Shown here: positions 8,703 through 17,483 of the stretch, one piece after another
Numbering within the stretch: the stretch's first letter is position 1
Layout: each line of letters begins with the position of its first letter
Origin: Eubacteriales bacterium
GTDB lineage: Bacteria > Bacillota > Clostridia > Oscillospirales > Oscillospiraceae
Direction of reading: 5' to 3'
NCBI GenBank assembly: GCA_030536255.1
Contig: JAUNQI010000001.1
Span: 101,902-164,771 of the forward strand
Length of the DNA stretch: 62,870 nucleotides
Made by a program: the position numbers and the translations under genes
Notes under the pieces: model-generated
Told to the model about the DNA's origin: nothing
What the model saw: only the letters and a program-made list of their open reading frames with translations
Databases searched by the model: none

Positions 8703-9647
8703 ATGACTAATTTTATTAATGAATTCGGTATTATTCTTTATGCTACACTTATCTACACTCCGCCTCTTCTTTATGCAGCACTCGGTTCCTGCTTCTCTGA
8801 AGTATCCGGCGTTGTAAACATCGGTATTGAAGGAATGATGACGGCCGGTGCTTTTACCGGCACCTGCGTTGCCTATTTTACCGGCAGTCCGCTTATCGGC
8901 TTCATATGTGCCGGTCTTGCGGGAATGCTTTTCGGTGCTCTCCATGCGCTTGCCACTGTAAAGCTCGGTGCTGACCAGACGATTGCAGGTACAGCAATCA
9001 ACATGCTCGGCCCCGGCATTGTTATCATGATTGCCCGTGTTCTCTTTGACTCCACCGATACGATTCCTCTCACGCCTGATCAGAAGATTCCGACGCTCTT
9101 CAAAGGTGTCTTTGATACAACAACTGTTTTCGGCAGATTCATGGACAACGTTTTTGCAACGTACGCATCCACATACCTTGTATTCATTGCGGTAATTATT
9201 GTCTGGTTCCTGTTCTACAAAACAAAATTCGGTCTTCGTCTTCGTGCATGCGGTGAGCATCCTCTTGCATGTGAAACGCTCGGCGTCAACGTAATTTCCA
9301 TGCGTTTCCTGTGTGTTTGTATTTCCGGATTCCTTTCCGGCCTCGGCGGAGCCTGCGTTACCATGGCGACTTCCAACCAGTTCCGTCCTATTTCCATTGT
9401 AGGACAGGGCTTCATTGCAATAGCTGCCGTTATCTTCGGAAAATTCAGACCTCAGGGTGCTCTGGTCGGCTGTCTGCTGTTTGGTCTCTGTTCCGGCCTG
9501 AAAGTCATTCTTGGTGGCTCATCCGGAATCAATATGCATCTTATTTCCATGATCCCTTACATCGTTACAATCATCGTGCTGGTTCTCTTTGTAGGTAAAT
9601 CGCATGTTCCCGCAGCTAACGGTAAGCCTTACATAAAATCGAAATAA
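8703..9647 (+). CDS. Nucleoside ABC importer, permease subunit 2
   Basis: Second permease (314 residues) with the partner-type motifs EVSGVVNIGIEGMMTAGAF and RLRACGEHPLACETLGVNV. It pairs with the preceding permease. Starting six bases after that gene, with a ribosome binding site inside its end, it is part of the same mRNA. Confidence 0.94.
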   Translation: MTNFINEFGIILYATLIYTPPLLYAALGSCFSEVSGVVNIGIEGMMTAGAFTGTCVAYFTGSPLIGFICAGLAGMLFGALHALATVKLGADQTIAGTAINMLGPGIVIMIARVLFDSTDTIPLTPDQKIPTLFKGVFDTTTVFGRFMDNVFATYASTYLVFIAVIIVWFLFYKTKFGLRLRACGEHPLACETLGVNVISMRFLCVCISGFLSGLGGACVTMATSNQFRPISIVGQGFIAIAAVIFGKFRPQGALVGCLLFGLCSGLKVILGGSSGINMHLISMIPYIVTIIVLVLFVGKSHVPAANGKPYIKSK

Positions 9648-9695
9648 GCTTCAATTCTACTTTATCACCGTTCAAAGGCAGGTAATCTTTATTTT

Positions 9696-10613
9696 ATGAA
9701 TAAATATCTTGATATTTCCCCGGAAGTAAAAACCGCTCTTGATACCGGAAAGCCTGTTGTTGCTCTTGAAAGCACAATCATCTCTCACGGCATGCCTTAT
9801 CCCAGAAATGTAGAAACGGCTTTTCTTGTAGAACAGACTATCCGTAACAACGGGGCCGTTCCCGCAACAATTGCCGTAATCGGTGGTAGACTGAAAGCGG
9901 GTCTTTCCCATGACGAAATAGAACACCTCGGAAAAGCCGGAAGAAATGTTGCAAAAGCATCCCGGCGTGATCTTCCCGCTCTCTTGGCACGCGGTATTGA
10001 CGGTGCAACAACTGTTACCACCACCATGATCATTGCTCATATGGCGGGGATAAAGATCTTTGCCACCGGAGGGATCGGCGGCGTTCACAGAGGTGCGGAA
10101 ACCACAATGGATATCTCTGCAGACCTTGAAGAGCTGGCACAGACACCTGTGATGGTAGTTTGCGCCGGCGCGAAAAGCATTCTCGACCTTGGTCTTACGC
10201 TGGAGTATCTTGAAACAAAAGGCGTTCCCGTTATCGGTTACGGAACAGATGAGCTTCCTGCTTTCTATACCCGCAAAAGCGGTTTCGGAGTCGATTACCG
10301 GGTAGATTCTCCCAAAGAACTCGCGGATATGTTTCAGGCACAGCGCGACATCGGATATGTCGGCGGTATGCTTGTAACGAATCCGATTCCGGAAGAGTAT
10401 TCCATGGATAAAGCGATTATAGATGAAGCAATCGGACAGGCTCTCAGGGAATGTTCGGAGCAGGGAGTTCATGGAAAGGATACAACGCCGTTTCTCCTTG
10501 CAAAAGTCGTTGAGCTTACTGGTGGGGAAAGCCTTGAAAGCAATATTAAGTTAGTCCTGAATAACGCTGAGATTGCTGCAAAGACTGCCGTTGAGCTCTC
10601 CAAGCAGAATTAA
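9696..10613 (+). CDS. psuG: Pseudouridine-5'-phosphate glycosidase
   Basis: Cleaves the C-glycosidic bond of pseudouridine 5'-phosphate to uracil and ribose 5-phosphate. The 305-residue sequence carries family signatures: VALESTIISHGMPYPRN with the catalytic Glu, NVAKASRRDLP with the Schiff-base Lys, GATTVTTTMIIAHMAGI, and ATGGIGGVHRGAE. It lies 48 bases after the second permease with no terminator between, so it appears to be the last gene of the nucleoside import operon. The partner kinase psuK is not in the window; Udk or a remote kinase would have to phosphorylate pseudouridine. Confidence 0.96.
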   Translation: MNKYLDISPEVKTALDTGKPVVALESTIISHGMPYPRNVETAFLVEQTIRNNGAVPATIAVIGGRLKAGLSHDEIEHLGKAGRNVAKASRRDLPALLARGIDGATTVTTTMIIAHMAGIKIFATGGIGGVHRGAETTMDISADLEELAQTPVMVVCAGAKSILDLGLTLEYLETKGVPVIGYGTDELPAFYTRKSGFGVDYRVDSPKELADMFQAQRDIGYVGGMLVTNPIPEEYSMDKAIIDEAIGQALRECSEQGVHGKDTTPFLLAKVVELTGGESLESNIKLVLNNAEIAAKTAVELSKQN

Positions 10614-10639
10614 CTGCTATCTGATTGTTTAAACTCCGT

Positions 10640-10690
10640 ACAGGATCTACCCCATATTAATGTATATCGGGCAGATCCTGTTTTGTTTTT
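10640..10690 (+). terminator. Terminator of the nucleoside import/psuG operon
   Basis: Stem ACAGGATCT (10640-10648) / AGATCCTGT (10673-10681) followed by TTTTGTTTTT. Confidence 0.85.
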
Positions 10691-10719
10691 GAAAAGGAAA
10701 TCATTCAGATTATAAAATG

Positions 10720-10748
10720 TTGTTATATAAATCTAAGTATGATACAAT
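10720..10748 (+). promoter_or_regulatory. Promoter of plsC-gltS
   Basis: TTGTTA (10720-10725), 17-base spacer, TACAAT (10743-10748), about 25 bases before the ATG with its GGGAGG site. Confidence 0.7.
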
Positions 10749-10775
10749 AAAAATAAGAAGGGAGGTTCCTGTCTG

Positions 10776-11993
10776 ATGAAAGAAGATAAAAATCAATGGA
10801 TTAAATCCAGACATAAAATTCTTACTTTTCTATTCCGGCCCCTTCTTTTTTTACTTTCCAAGCTCCTGTATCATATCAAAATAGACAAATTTTCAGATCC
10901 TGATCATAGGCCTTATCTGATTCTGGCGAATCATCAGACTGACTTTGATCAGTTTTTTATTGCCTCCGCATTTGACAGACCTGTTTATTATGTTGCCATG
11001 GAGGATATCTTCTCCATGGGTTTTGTATCCAAAATAATCCGATGGTGTGTTGCTCCCATTCCGATCAACAAAGCATCCACAGATATCAAGTCCGTTATGA
11101 CCTGTATGCGCGTTGCCAAACAGGGTGGAACGATTGCAATCTTTCCGGAAGGCAACCGGACATACAGCGGTAAGACCTGCTATATTAAGCCTGCTATCGC
11201 CGCTTTGGCTAAATCTCTGAAGCTTCCTATCGCAATATTTCGAATAGAAGGCGGTTATGGCGTTAAACCCCGCTGGGCCTCCAGGCGGCGCGGCGGCACG
11301 ATGAAAGCCGGCGTTAGAAGAGTTATTGAACCGGAAGAGTATAAAACCATGACAAATGAAGAGCTCTTTGATATCATTTCCAAAGAGCTTTATGTTGATG
11401 ATTCAACTGTTAAAACTTCTTTCCCTTCTCAGCATTCTGCCGAATATATTGAACGAGTACTTTTTGTTTGTCCGGATTGCGGTCTTTCTGAATTCAGGAG
11501 CAGCGGAAATACATTCACATGCGAAAAGTGCGGAAAGAAATGGAATTACCTCCCCGATCTGACAATTCAGTCAGAAAAAGGTCCTTCTCCTTTTAAGAAC
11601 GCATCCGAATGGTATAATTTTCAGGAACAATATATCCGGGATCTGGATTTGTCTGCCTATCTTGATACTCCGGCATACCGGGAAAAAGTCAGCCTGTATG
11701 AGACCATCGTATATCAGAAAAAAATACCGTTATATCTGAATTCCGAGGTATCCCTGTATGGAGATCGGATCGAGATCTCCGCTCCTGATTCCCAGGTTAT
11801 ACTGCTGTTTGATGACATAAAAGCCATGGCCTGTATTGCGGATCACAAGCTGAATATCTTTTATAAAGACAAACTTTACCAGCTCCGGGGAGATCCCAGA
11901 TTCAATGCATTAAAATACTGCAATTTATATTATCATGCAAAATATCTGAAGGAGCATGTAAACGATGGAGAATTTCAATTTTTGGGACTCTGA
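10776..11993 (+). CDS. 1-acylglycerol-3-phosphate acyltransferase (PlsC-like) with C-terminal zinc ribbon
   Basis: Membrane-associated acyltransferase of phospholipid synthesis. The N-terminal 230 residues have the family blocks: NHQTDFDQF with the HX4D pair at residues 53-58, a VAPIPINKAS-type segment, and IFPEGNRTYSG as motif III. A hydrophobic stretch near residues 15-33 probably anchors it. At 405 residues it is much longer than usual PlsC (about 240). The extra part contains a CxxC...CxxC ribbon (CPDCGLSEF ... CEKCGKKW) and about 130 residues of unrecognised, PH-like soluble sequence. Its end overlaps gltS by 29 bases. Confidence 0.85.
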   Translation: MKEDKNQWIKSRHKILTFLFRPLLFLLSKLLYHIKIDKFSDPDHRPYLILANHQTDFDQFFIASAFDRPVYYVAMEDIFSMGFVSKIIRWCVAPIPINKASTDIKSVMTCMRVAKQGGTIAIFPEGNRTYSGKTCYIKPAIAALAKSLKLPIAIFRIEGGYGVKPRWASRRRGGTMKAGVRRVIEPEEYKTMTNEELFDIISKELYVDDSTVKTSFPSQHSAEYIERVLFVCPDCGLSEFRSSGNTFTCEKCGKKWNYLPDLTIQSEKGPSPFKNASEWYNFQEQYIRDLDLSAYLDTPAYREKVSLYETIVYQKKIPLYLNSEVSLYGDRIEISAPDSQVILLFDDIKAMACIADHKLNIFYKDKLYQLRGDPRFNALKYCNLYYHAKYLKEHVNDGEFQFLGL

Positions 11994-13368
11994 AGTATGG
12001 GGTTCTTTTAATCTCGTTGCTATACTTCTTACGAGCCTTCTTCTGGCAAACTCTCTTAAGAAACTTATCCCTATATTAAAACGTTCGCTCATTCCGTCTT
12101 CAGTACTCGGAGGATTGATCCTGCTGATCATTTCCATCATTTATGAAACGAAGACTGGAAATAACCTGTTCAACACCTCTTTTTTCGGGAATAATGGAGC
12201 TGCCACGCTGGAAATTCTGACATACCACTGTCTTGCTCTCGGATTTATCGCAACATCTTTTAAACCTGCCAGTCATAAACTCGGTAAGCAGAGGACCCGC
12301 GAAATATTCGATACTGGTGTCTCTACAGTTTCAACCTATCTCCTTCAGGGGGTGCTGGGACTCGGAATTTCTATTCTTGTGGCGTGCATTTCCGGAAAGC
12401 TCTTTCCTGCCGCCGGTGTCCTTCTTCCTTTCGGTTACGGGCAGGGAACTGGCCAGGCTCTGAATTACGGGAACATTTATGAAAATGACTTCGGCTTTAT
12501 CGGCGGCAGAAGCTTTGGTCTGACCATTGCCGCCCTCGGATTCCTGAGCGCTGCAATCGGCGGTGTCATACATTTGAATCTCCTGCGCCGCAGGCATCCG
12601 GAGTATAACTGGAACCGAGAGGAAAGAACCGCAAATCTGAAGCTTGACGATATTCAGACTTCCGACGAGATTCCCATGAACGGAAGCATCGATAAGCTTA
12701 CTATGCAGCTTATTCTTGTTTTCCTCGCATATCTGATGGCATACGGTATAATGGCTATTTTGGGAAAATATGTTGCCTCTCTCAGGTCTATCCTGTTCGG
12801 CTTTAATTTCCTGATCGGTGTTCTGATGACAGAGCTCATCGTTCTTATCAACAACTTCCTTATGAAGAAAAAAATCGTCAAGAGACAGCATATCAACGGA
12901 TTTCTTATGACTCGTCTCAGCGGTTTTTTCTTTGATATCATGATCGTCGCCGGTGTTGCTGCCATCCGGATCAAAGTTCTGGAAGACTATTGGGTTCTCA
13001 TTATTATTCTTGGTCTCGTTGGTGCAGTATCCACCTATTTTTATTGTCAATTCATTTCCCGAACGCTTTTCCCTTCATACTCCGAAGAACAGTTCCTCGC
13101 GACCTACGGCATGTTAACCGGCACAGCCAGTACCGGTATCATTCTTCTTCGTGAGCTTGATCCTGATTTTGAAACTCCCGCTTCTGAAAATCTTGTTTTA
13201 CAAAATTTTCCGGCAATGGTTTTTGGCTTCCCAATCATGCTTCTTGCCATGATGGCTCCGGTTAAGCCAGTTTTAACACTGATCATTATTTTTGCTTTCT
13301 TTGCAGTAATGAATATCATTCTGTTCAGGAAGCAGATCCTTGCTTTTATCCGGAAAAAGAAAAAATAG
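11965..13368 (+). CDS. gltS: Sodium/glutamate symporter family protein (GltS-like)
   Basis: Polytopic membrane protein of 467 residues. GltS hallmarks are the two re-entrant-loop motifs, FGYGQGTGQALNYG in the first half and TYGMLTGTASTGIILLRELDP in the second. Known GltS couples glutamate uptake to sodium. The ATG lies inside plsC and has AAGGAG nine bases upstream, so the genes are co-transcribed and probably translationally coupled. A long loop (residues about 210-240) is hydrophilic. Substrate is inferred from the family. Confidence 0.88.
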   Translation: MENFNFWDSEVWGSFNLVAILLTSLLLANSLKKLIPILKRSLIPSSVLGGLILLIISIIYETKTGNNLFNTSFFGNNGAATLEILTYHCLALGFIATSFKPASHKLGKQRTREIFDTGVSTVSTYLLQGVLGLGISILVACISGKLFPAAGVLLPFGYGQGTGQALNYGNIYENDFGFIGGRSFGLTIAALGFLSAAIGGVIHLNLLRRRHPEYNWNREERTANLKLDDIQTSDEIPMNGSIDKLTMQLILVFLAYLMAYGIMAILGKYVASLRSILFGFNFLIGVLMTELIVLINNFLMKKKIVKRQHINGFLMTRLSGFFFDIMIVAGVAAIRIKVLEDYWVLIIILGLVGAVSTYFYCQFISRTLFPSYSEEQFLATYGMLTGTASTGIILLRELDPDFETPASENLVLQNFPAMVFGFPIMLLAMMAPVKPVLTLIIIFAFFAVMNIILFRKQILAFIRKKKK

Positions 13369-13393
13369 GCTGATTATTTCAGCAAATATACTG

Positions 13394-13440
13394 CAGAAGA
13401 GACCGTGCTCAATAAGGAGTTCCGGTCTCTTCTGTTTTCA
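13394..13440 (+). terminator. Terminator of plsC-gltS
   Basis: 12-bp stem CAGAAGAGACCG (13394-13405) / CGGTCTCTTCTG (13423-13434) followed by TTTTC. Confidence 0.85.
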
Positions 13441-13456
13441 ACCGGTTCTTTTTCTG

Positions 13457-13485
13457 TTGAAAACAGCTCACTTTCGGGATATAAT
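13457..13485 (+). promoter_or_regulatory. Promoter of the glycan cluster
   Basis: TTGAAA (13457-13462), 17-base spacer, TATAAT (13480-13485), directly upstream of the glycosyltransferase. Its position rules out any GT2 start upstream of it. Confidence 0.8.
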
Positions 13486-13512
13486 AGATTGATTAATTAT
13501 ACGGAGAATTAT

Positions 13513-14493
13513 ATGTATACTGACTGCATGGTATCTGTTTTCTGTACAGCATACAATCATGAACAATATATTGCCCAGGCACTTGATAGTTTTCTTAAAC
13601 AGAAAACAGATTTTTCTTTTGAAGTAATTGTAACCGATGATGCTTCAACGGATGGAACTACCGATGTTCTTTATTCCTACGCTGAAAAATATCCGGATAT
13701 CATTCGATTCTTTCATCAGGATCAGAACAAGTTTTCAAAGGGCATTAATTTATATGATGAAATAATGTATCCGAATGCTCACGGGAAATACGTGGCCTAC
13801 TGTGAGGGAGACGATTTCTGGTGCGACGAAAATAAACTTCAGCTGCAAGTGGATTTTCTTGAGTCGCATCCTGATTATTCTGCCTGTGTTCATAATTCCT
13901 ATTATTGTTTCTGTAACACCGGAGAGAGCACCCAGCTCGTTATCCCGAGTTCCGATGACCGGGATGTTCCGTATTCCGATATTATTTCCGGTATGAGCCG
14001 ATGCTTTCATACCAGTTCTATTCTCGGTCGGGCGGAATATCTCTGTAACCCACCTGATTTTCAGCGCATTGCTTTTGAGACTGCCGGCTTCACTGATTAT
14101 GCGCTCTCATTATGGCTTCGCCTTAACGGAAAAATACGTTTTATTGAAAAGCCGATGTCTGTTTATCGTGTAAACAGCAACCCTGAATCCTGGAAAAGCG
14201 GATATGATTTCTCATATGAGAAAAAGACCCGGTTCGTAAAAGGCGAAATTTCAATGATGGAGGCTCTTATTCCTCACCTTACAGATAAAGATTTTCTTTC
14301 TCAAACAGAAAATGAGCTCTTGAAGCGTAAATACGAGCTCCTTTATCTGGAGGGGCGTGTCAGTGAAATGGTTTCGCCCCCATATCACTCAATTTATAAA
14401 AATGAACCGTTCCTTTTTAAATTTAAAACCACGCTGAAACTGTTGTTCCCCGCTTTTCACGAGGCCTACAGAAACAGGAAAAAATATCACTGA
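13513..14493 (+). CDS. Glycosyltransferase family 2
   Basis: Inverting GT-A glycosyltransferase. The N-terminus VSVFCTAYNHEQYIAQALDS and the VTDDASTDGT motif form the nucleotide-binding part, followed by CEGDDFWCDENKLQLQ, which contains the acidic metal-binding region and is typical of surface-polysaccharide enzymes. The ATG at 13513 is chosen since an ACGGAG site precedes it and the promoter and previous terminator lie just upstream; the result is 326 residues. No membrane segment is evident. First gene of the glycan cluster; donor and acceptor sugars cannot be told. Confidence 0.92.
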   Translation: MYTDCMVSVFCTAYNHEQYIAQALDSFLKQKTDFSFEVIVTDDASTDGTTDVLYSYAEKYPDIIRFFHQDQNKFSKGINLYDEIMYPNAHGKYVAYCEGDDFWCDENKLQLQVDFLESHPDYSACVHNSYYCFCNTGESTQLVIPSSDDRDVPYSDIISGMSRCFHTSSILGRAEYLCNPPDFQRIAFETAGFTDYALSLWLRLNGKIRFIEKPMSVYRVNSNPESWKSGYDFSYEKKTRFVKGEISMMEALIPHLTDKDFLSQTENELLKRKYELLYLEGRVSEMVSPPYHSIYKNEPFLFKFKTTLKLLFPAFHEAYRNRKKYH

Positions 14494-14515
14494 TCTTCTC
14501 CGGGAGTACTGTTAT

Positions 14516-15799
14516 ATGGAAACAAAAAACGTGCTGGTTTTTCCTGCCGGAACAGAAATTGCATTTGAAATACATGATGCTCTGAAATATTCAAAATTCG
14601 TAAAACTTTACGGTGCTACAAGCGTTGAATGTCATGCAGATTTTGTTTTTGAAAACTGCATAAATAATCTGCCTTTTTCTGATGCTCCGGAGCTGATTGA
14701 CCGTCTGAATGAAGTAATCGATGAATATCATATCGATTATATATATCCTGCTCATGACAGCGCTCTCAAACGTCTGTCTGATGACAGAAAAACTCTTCAC
14801 GCAGAAGTTGTCGCTTCGCCGGAAAAGACGGTTGAAATATGCCGTTCAAAAAATCTTACCTATACTTTTTTGAAAGACGCCCCTTATCTTCCGGCTTTCT
14901 ACTCATCTGCAAATGATATTCCCGAATTTCCCGTTTTTATCAAGCCTGCCGTAGGTCAGGGATCTGAAGGGGCTTGCCTGATCCTGGACAGGCAGCATCT
15001 TGACGAGGCCCTTTTCTCCGGAATTGAGTATTCTATTTGCGAGTATCTCCCCGGAAAAGAATTTACCGTCGACTGTTTCACAGATCTTCACGGGAAGCTT
15101 CGTTTTATCAATCCGCGCTCAAGAGACCGTATCCGTGCAGGGATCGCCGTCAGATCCCATCGTCTTCCGTGCAGCGACTCTATTCGCTCCATCGCAGAAG
15201 ATATCAATTCCAGAATGGAATTTAACGGTGCCTGGTTTTTCCAGCTGAAAGAAAATCAGTCTGGAGAATACCGTTTAATGGAAGTTGCTCCCAGAATTGC
15301 CGGAACAATGGGGCTTACCAGAAGCCTGGGTGTCAATCTTCCCTTACTTACTCTATACAACTTCTGGGGAATGGAGACGGAAATTATCAGCAATAACAAC
15401 GAAGTTCTATTAGACAGAGCGTTTATTTCCCGTTTCCATACAGATATCACCTACAGCAATATTTATGTTGATTTCGATGATACTTTAATTTTGAAAGATA
15501 CGGTTAATGCTTTCCTGATGATGTTTCTTTATCAGGCACACAATCAAGGAAAGAATCTTTACCTGCTTACGCGACATGCCGATGATATTTATACGGATCT
15601 TGACCGATTCTGCATACCACAGGGACTTTTTTCGGAAATTATTCATATAGATGCCAACGGAAAAAAGACGGATTTTATTAAGTCTGATTCTATATTTATA
15701 GATGATTCCTTCTCCGAGAGGAAACGAGTACATGATAAATGCGGAATACCTGTTTTTGATCTCGATATGATTGAAAGTCTGCTGGATTGGAGAGCTTAA
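14516..15799 (+). CDS. ATP-grasp ligase fused to a HAD-like phosphatase domain
   Basis: Two-domain cytoplasmic protein of 427 residues. Residues about 1-300 form a carboxylate-amine ligase of the ATP-grasp fold: FPVFIKPAVGQGSEGACLI contains the ATP-binding Lys, YLPGKEFTVDCF lines the nucleotide, and MEVAPRIAGTMG gives the metal ligands. From residue 316 a HAD domain begins with VDFDDTLI (nucleophile Asp319, Asp321), LLTRHA as motif II, and FIDDSFSER as motif IV. It lies between a glycosyltransferase and a sugar aminotransferase, two bases from the latter. It may join an amino or carboxyl group onto an amino-sugar intermediate, the HAD part removing a phosphate. Function is inference; no characterised homologue was recognised. 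Confidence 0.82.
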   Translation: METKNVLVFPAGTEIAFEIHDALKYSKFVKLYGATSVECHADFVFENCINNLPFSDAPELIDRLNEVIDEYHIDYIYPAHDSALKRLSDDRKTLHAEVVASPEKTVEICRSKNLTYTFLKDAPYLPAFYSSANDIPEFPVFIKPAVGQGSEGACLILDRQHLDEALFSGIEYSICEYLPGKEFTVDCFTDLHGKLRFINPRSRDRIRAGIAVRSHRLPCSDSIRSIAEDINSRMEFNGAWFFQLKENQSGEYRLMEVAPRIAGTMGLTRSLGVNLPLLTLYNFWGMETEIISNNNEVLLDRAFISRFHTDITYSNIYVDFDDTLILKDTVNAFLMMFLYQAHNQGKNLYLLTRHADDIYTDLDRFCIPQGLFSEIIHIDANGKKTDFIKSDSIFIDDSFSERKRVHDKCGIPVFDLDMIESLLDWRA

Positions 15800-15801
15800 A
15801 A

Positions 15802-16902
15802 ATGAAAAATACAATAAATGTCGCCCGTTCTTCAATGCCGGATTTTGAGGAATACTGCAATGAGATAAAGGGGCTTTGGGATTCCAGATTTCTTACAAAT
15901 ATGGGAGAAAAGCACCTGCAGCTTGAAACTGACCTGAAAGCTTATCTTGGCACACCGAATATTACCCTCTTTACAAATGGCCATCTGGCTCTTGAGAATA
16001 TCATTACCGCTTTGGATCTCCATGGTGAAATCATTACTTCTCCTTTCACATTCGCATCAACCACACACGCAATCGTCCGCTGCGGATGCACCCCTGTATT
16101 CTGTGACATAAACTATGATGACTATACAATAGATGTTTCAAGAATCGAATCCCTTATTACCGAAAAAACGTCCGCAATTATTCCGATCCACGTATACGGA
16201 AATCTTTGTGACACCGACGGAATCAAGAAAATTGCCGATAAATACGACCTCAAAATAATATATGACGCTGCGCACACCTTCGGAGTCAGAAAGAACGATA
16301 TATCGTCCGCTAATTTCGGGGATGCCTCTATGTTTTCTTTCCATGCAACAAAAGTATTTCATACTATAGAAGGCGGAGCAGTAACTTATTCTAACCCAAC
16401 TCTGAAAGATAAACTCAATGATCTTAAAAATTTCGGAATTCATGGACCTGAAAACGTTCCTGCAATAGGCGGAAACGCAAAAATGAATGAGTTTGCGGCG
16501 GCTATGGGCATCTGCAACCTCCGACATATCGATGTAGAAATAGAAAAGCGCTCCCGAGTCTATAGCTGTTATACCGAGCTTCTCTCCGGTATTTCCGGAA
16601 TCAAGCTCTGTTCTCCTCAGCCTGATGTAAAGCCGAATTATGCTTATTTCCCTGTCGTGTTTGACGAATATAAATACAGCCGGGATAAAGTGTTCGATAT
16701 TCTTGCAGAAAACAATATAATCGCAAGAAAATACTTTTATCCTCTTACAAATTCTTTTGAATGCTATACCGGAAGGCCCGGATTCAATGACGACGAAACT
16801 CCCATCGCCAAATTTACGGCGGAGCATGTTCTTTGTCTCCCGATGTATGCGGATCTTTCTCTTGAAGACGTGGAGCGAATATGCACGCTTATCATCCGAT
16901 GA
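15802..16902 (+). CDS. DegT/DnrJ/EryC1/StrS-family PLP-dependent sugar aminotransferase
   Basis: Transfers an amino group to a keto-sugar, usually nucleotide-linked. Features: TSPFTFASTTHAIVRCGC, PIHVYGNLCDTD, YDAAHTFGV with the PLP-contacting Asp, and SFHATKVFHTIEGGAV with the Schiff-base Lys. The ATG at 15802 is chosen because GGAGAG is seven bases upstream; the protein then has 366 residues, normal for the family. It begins two bases after the ATP-grasp/HAD gene, so the two are probably made together and act in one amino-sugar pathway. Confidence 0.94.
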   Translation: MKNTINVARSSMPDFEEYCNEIKGLWDSRFLTNMGEKHLQLETDLKAYLGTPNITLFTNGHLALENIITALDLHGEIITSPFTFASTTHAIVRCGCTPVFCDINYDDYTIDVSRIESLITEKTSAIIPIHVYGNLCDTDGIKKIADKYDLKIIYDAAHTFGVRKNDISSANFGDASMFSFHATKVFHTIEGGAVTYSNPTLKDKLNDLKNFGIHGPENVPAIGGNAKMNEFAAAMGICNLRHIDVEIEKRSRVYSCYTELLSGISGIKLCSPQPDVKPNYAYFPVVFDEYKYSRDKVFDILAENNIIARKYFYPLTNSFECYTGRPGFNDDETPIAKFTAEHVLCLPMYADLSLEDVERICTLIIR

Positions 16903-16920
16903 TCAAAGGAGATGAAGGTT

Positions 16921-17457
16921 ATGAAAAAAACACATACTTCTGTCAAGCTGATCACCAGTACCGCGCTGCTCCTTGCTATGAATATCATTATGAGCATGAG
17001 TGCTTTCAGTATTCCCGTTCCGGGTGGCCATATGTACCTGAATGACGTTATTATTGTAACCGCTGCTATTCTTCTTGATCCTTTGCATGCTTTTATTGTT
17101 GGTGGGATCGGAGCTTTTATAGGTGATTTTTTATTTTATCCCGCACCGATGTTTGTTTCTCTGGTAACTCACGGACTTCAGGCTGTTATTATTTCGCTCT
17201 GCACAAGACATCTTCTGCATGGTAAAAAGATTCCGGCTTCTGTTATCGGAGCCGCCATCGGCTGGGTAATTACTGTAATCGGATATACCTTCGGCAGAGC
17301 TTATATTTACAGTACCCCTGCTTATGCAGTATTAAAGCTACCGTTCCAGATCCTTCAGACATTTGTAGGTTCCGGTGCCGCTCTTCTTCTCTGTTGGAAA
17401 TGCGGAATCGTAAAGTTTTTCGATAAAATTATCGGAATAGAAACTTATACTTATTAA
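16921..17457 (+). CDS. ECF transporter S component (riboflavin/HmpT-like family)
   Basis: Small membrane protein of 178 residues with about six hydrophobic segments. The pattern PVPGGHMYLNDVIIVTAA followed by FIVGGIGAFIGDFLFYPAP matches vitamin-binding S components of the DUF1393/ECF-ribofla_trS type. The ATG at 16921 lies nine bases after AAAGGAG; an ATG nearer the site is too close. It is embedded between the aminotransferase and the O-antigen-ligase-like gene, an unexpected setting for a vitamin transporter. A PLP or precursor substrate would suit the neighbouring aminotransferase but is only a guess. Confidence 0.78.
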   Translation: MKKTHTSVKLITSTALLLAMNIIMSMSAFSIPVPGGHMYLNDVIIVTAAILLDPLHAFIVGGIGAFIGDFLFYPAPMFVSLVTHGLQAVIISLCTRHLLHGKKIPASVIGAAIGWVITVIGYTFGRAYIYSTPAYAVLKLPFQILQTFVGSGAALLLCWKCGIVKFFDKIIGIETYTY

Positions 17458-17483
17458 GAACCTACAAAAGGATAGGAGTGTTT

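Noticed and set aside
8337..9260. 307-codon open frame on the minus strand
   Set aside because: Shadow across the two permease genes; Cys/Asn/Glu-rich composition typical of antisense to membrane proteins and no ribosome binding site.
13405..13512. Upstream extension of the GT2 gene
   Set aside because: This stretch holds one arm of the previous terminator and a consensus promoter, so translation starts at 13513.
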